A stretch of 8,047 nt of DNA from an uncultured Lachnospiraceae bacterium. GTDB lineage: Bacteria; Bacillota; Clostridia; Lachnospirales; Lachnospiraceae. The translations under genes and the position numbers were made by a program. The notes beneath the pieces are model-generated. The model worked only from the letters and a program-made list of their open reading frames with translations. It searched no databases and had not been told where the DNA came from. The stretch spans positions 1 to 8,047 of the forward strand of contig CALGGL010000287.1 in NCBI GenBank assembly GCA_937915975.1, read 5' to 3'. How positions within the stretch are numbered: the first letter of the stretch is position 1; the number at the start of each line of letters is the position of its first letter. Positions 6,918 to 8,047 of this stretch are shown piece by piece.

Positions 6918-8047
6918 TTACCTCGGTGCCATAAGCTTGGTAATTCCTGCTTTAAGCCCGTCTATTGTAAGCGGATACATATCGTAAATCTCTGCTAAGG
7001 TTCGTTCTGATTCCATCCATGCAAGATCGTTTAGCTTGCCGTGAAATCTCGGATTAAGCCATATGGCTTTCTTATATTTGTCGCGCAGAAGCTTGTTCCA
7101 TTCATAACCGCTTCGTCCATCGTTAGGTCCGCGGTAATTGCCGTTTACATCAAATAATTCCTCGGGTGCCATCTGTGCATCACCTACGATTATAACCTTA
7201 TAATCCTTGTCGGTATGTCTGAAAAGGTAATCCAGATCAACCCAGTTTCCCATCTCACATTCCGCATCCTTATAGACTTTACTGTAGATACAGTTATGGA
7301 AATAATAGGTTTTTACGTCCTTGAAATGATTTGCCTTGTGAACTGCCTGAAATAAGTCATTACAAAGCTCAGAAAAAGGCATCATGGTTCCGCCACAGTC
7401 AAATAAAAGCAAAAGCTTGACGGAGTTCTTACGTGGTTTGTCAAATTCAAGCTTAAGATAGCCGCCGTTATTGCAGGTAGAATCTATGGTTTTATCAAGA
7501 TCAAGCTCAGTTTTAGCAACATCAAGCTTGGCTGAAAACTGTCTTAATCTTCTGAAAGCCATCTGAAACTGCCTTATATCAAGGGTTTTATCATGTCTGA
7601 AATCCTGATATTTACGCTCTCCCATTACCTGAAAGGCTGACTGCTGACCGGGATGTCCGCCGATACGAAGTCCGCCGGGATTACGTCCGCTGTGACCAAA
7701 GGCTGAACCGCCGCTGGTTCCAATCCAGTAATTACCGCCGTTATGCTCCTGATTTTGTTCGGTAACACGCTCGCGGTACATTCTCTTGGTTTCTGCCATA
7801 TCACGCTTTTGTATATAGCTGTAGATATCGGCATTGAGCTTTGAGGTATCCATTTCACCCTTATCAAGGAATTTCATTATGATTTCCGGAGGCATTTCCA
7901 TATCTATATGGACATTTTTAAAATATTCCATAAATGCCATATCGAACTTATCATAGTCTGATTCAGTTTTAACAAGTATCATTCTGCCGAGATTATAAAG
8001 TCCCTCAAGGGATGAATATGCAAGACCTTTGTCAAGTGCGTCCATGA
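6918..8047 (-). CDS. CoxE-like VWA-domain protein, 5' end outside window
   Basis: The frame is open to the right edge. The ATG at 8045 lacks visible upstream context, and the first residues (MDALDKGLAYSSLEGLYNLG) look internal to the family's N-terminal region, so the true start is probably beyond the window. In the visible 375 residues, 1-90 are helical. Residues 103-135 are a Gly-rich linker, and about 207-375 form a von Willebrand A fold. The fold has a MIDAS-like LLLLFDCGGTMMP (Asp216), a YYFHNCIY strand and VIIVGDAQMAP (Asp289). VWA proteins of this class usually act in the cytoplasm with a MoxR-type AAA+ ATPase as metal-dependent adaptors in protein or cofactor maturation. Such an ATPase is expected just outside the window, upstream of this gene. 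It ends with TAA 6920-6918, and no clear terminator follows. Confidence 0.9.
   Translation of the reverse strand, partial: MDALDKGLAYSSLEGLYNLGRMILVKTESDYDKFDMAFMEYFKNVHIDMEMPPEIIMKFLDKGEMDTSKLNADIYSYIQKRDMAETKRMYRERVTEQNQEHNGGNYWIGTSGGSAFGHSGRNPGGLRIGGHPGQQSAFQVMGERKYQDFRHDKTLDIRQFQMAFRRLRQFSAKLDVAKTELDLDKTIDSTCNNGGYLKLEFDKPRKNSVKLLLLFDCGGTMMPFSELCNDLFQAVHKANHFKDVKTYYFHNCIYSKVYKDAECEMGNWVDLDYLFRHTDKDYKVIIVGDAQMAPEELFDVNGNYRGPNDGRSGYEWNKLLRDKYKKAIWLNPRFHGKLNDLAWMESERTLAEIYDMYPLTIDGLKAGITKLMAPR

Noticed and set aside
6880..6920. Terminator after the VWA gene
   Set aside because: TAAGA/TCTTA gives a 5-bp stem without a following U-tract, which is too weak.
7625..7867. Minus-strand 80-codon frame inside the VWA gene
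   Set aside because: It lies in another frame of the Gly-rich linker region of a well-supported gene.

Overview
The window looks like chromosomal DNA of a low-GC Gram-positive anaerobe of the Clostridia, most likely the Lachnospiraceae. This is an inference from three things: a very large secreted protein built of YDG/MBG-type repeats, an AAA-ATPase-like/PD-(D/E)XK protein of the DUF1703 type, and a CoxE-like VWA protein. All convincing genes lie on the minus strand, so transcription runs from high to low coordinates.

Layout along the minus strand. (1) 8047-6918: the C-terminal 375 or more residues of a VWA-domain protein, whose start lies outside the window. (2) 6917-6774: a 144-base gap with a candidate promoter and a good ribosome binding site. 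(3) 6773-5196: a complete 525-residue AAA-ATPase-like protein with a C-terminal nuclease-fold domain. (4) 5195-4857: a 339-base leader region. (5) 4856-1: the first 1618 codons of a giant cell-surface or secreted adhesin-like protein. It has a signal peptide, an acidic Glu/Thr/Ser stalk, two N-terminal domains, two near-identical 100-residue repeats, then about nine YDG/MBG-like Ig-fold repeats. It runs off the left edge.

The most interesting part is the leader of the adhesin gene. A good extended -10 promoter is followed by a Shine-Dalgarno-like sequence and a 74-codon reading frame. That frame contains nine perfect tandem copies of a pentanucleotide (TCAGG on the coding strand). It then runs through a strong 20-bp intrinsic-terminator hairpin and stops directly at the adhesin's ribosome binding site. 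Because the unit is 5 bases, gain or loss of one copy changes the frame. In the two other frames translation stops either just after the tract or one base before the terminator stem. Only the frame present here (nine copies) carries ribosomes through the terminator. This is the arrangement expected of a phase-variable, translation-dependent attenuator controlling a surface protein. The sequence relationships are directly visible; the mechanism is inference. A weak promoter candidate overlapping the terminator is a competing explanation.

The plus strand holds no credible gene. Its open frames are antisense to the coding regions or to the leader.
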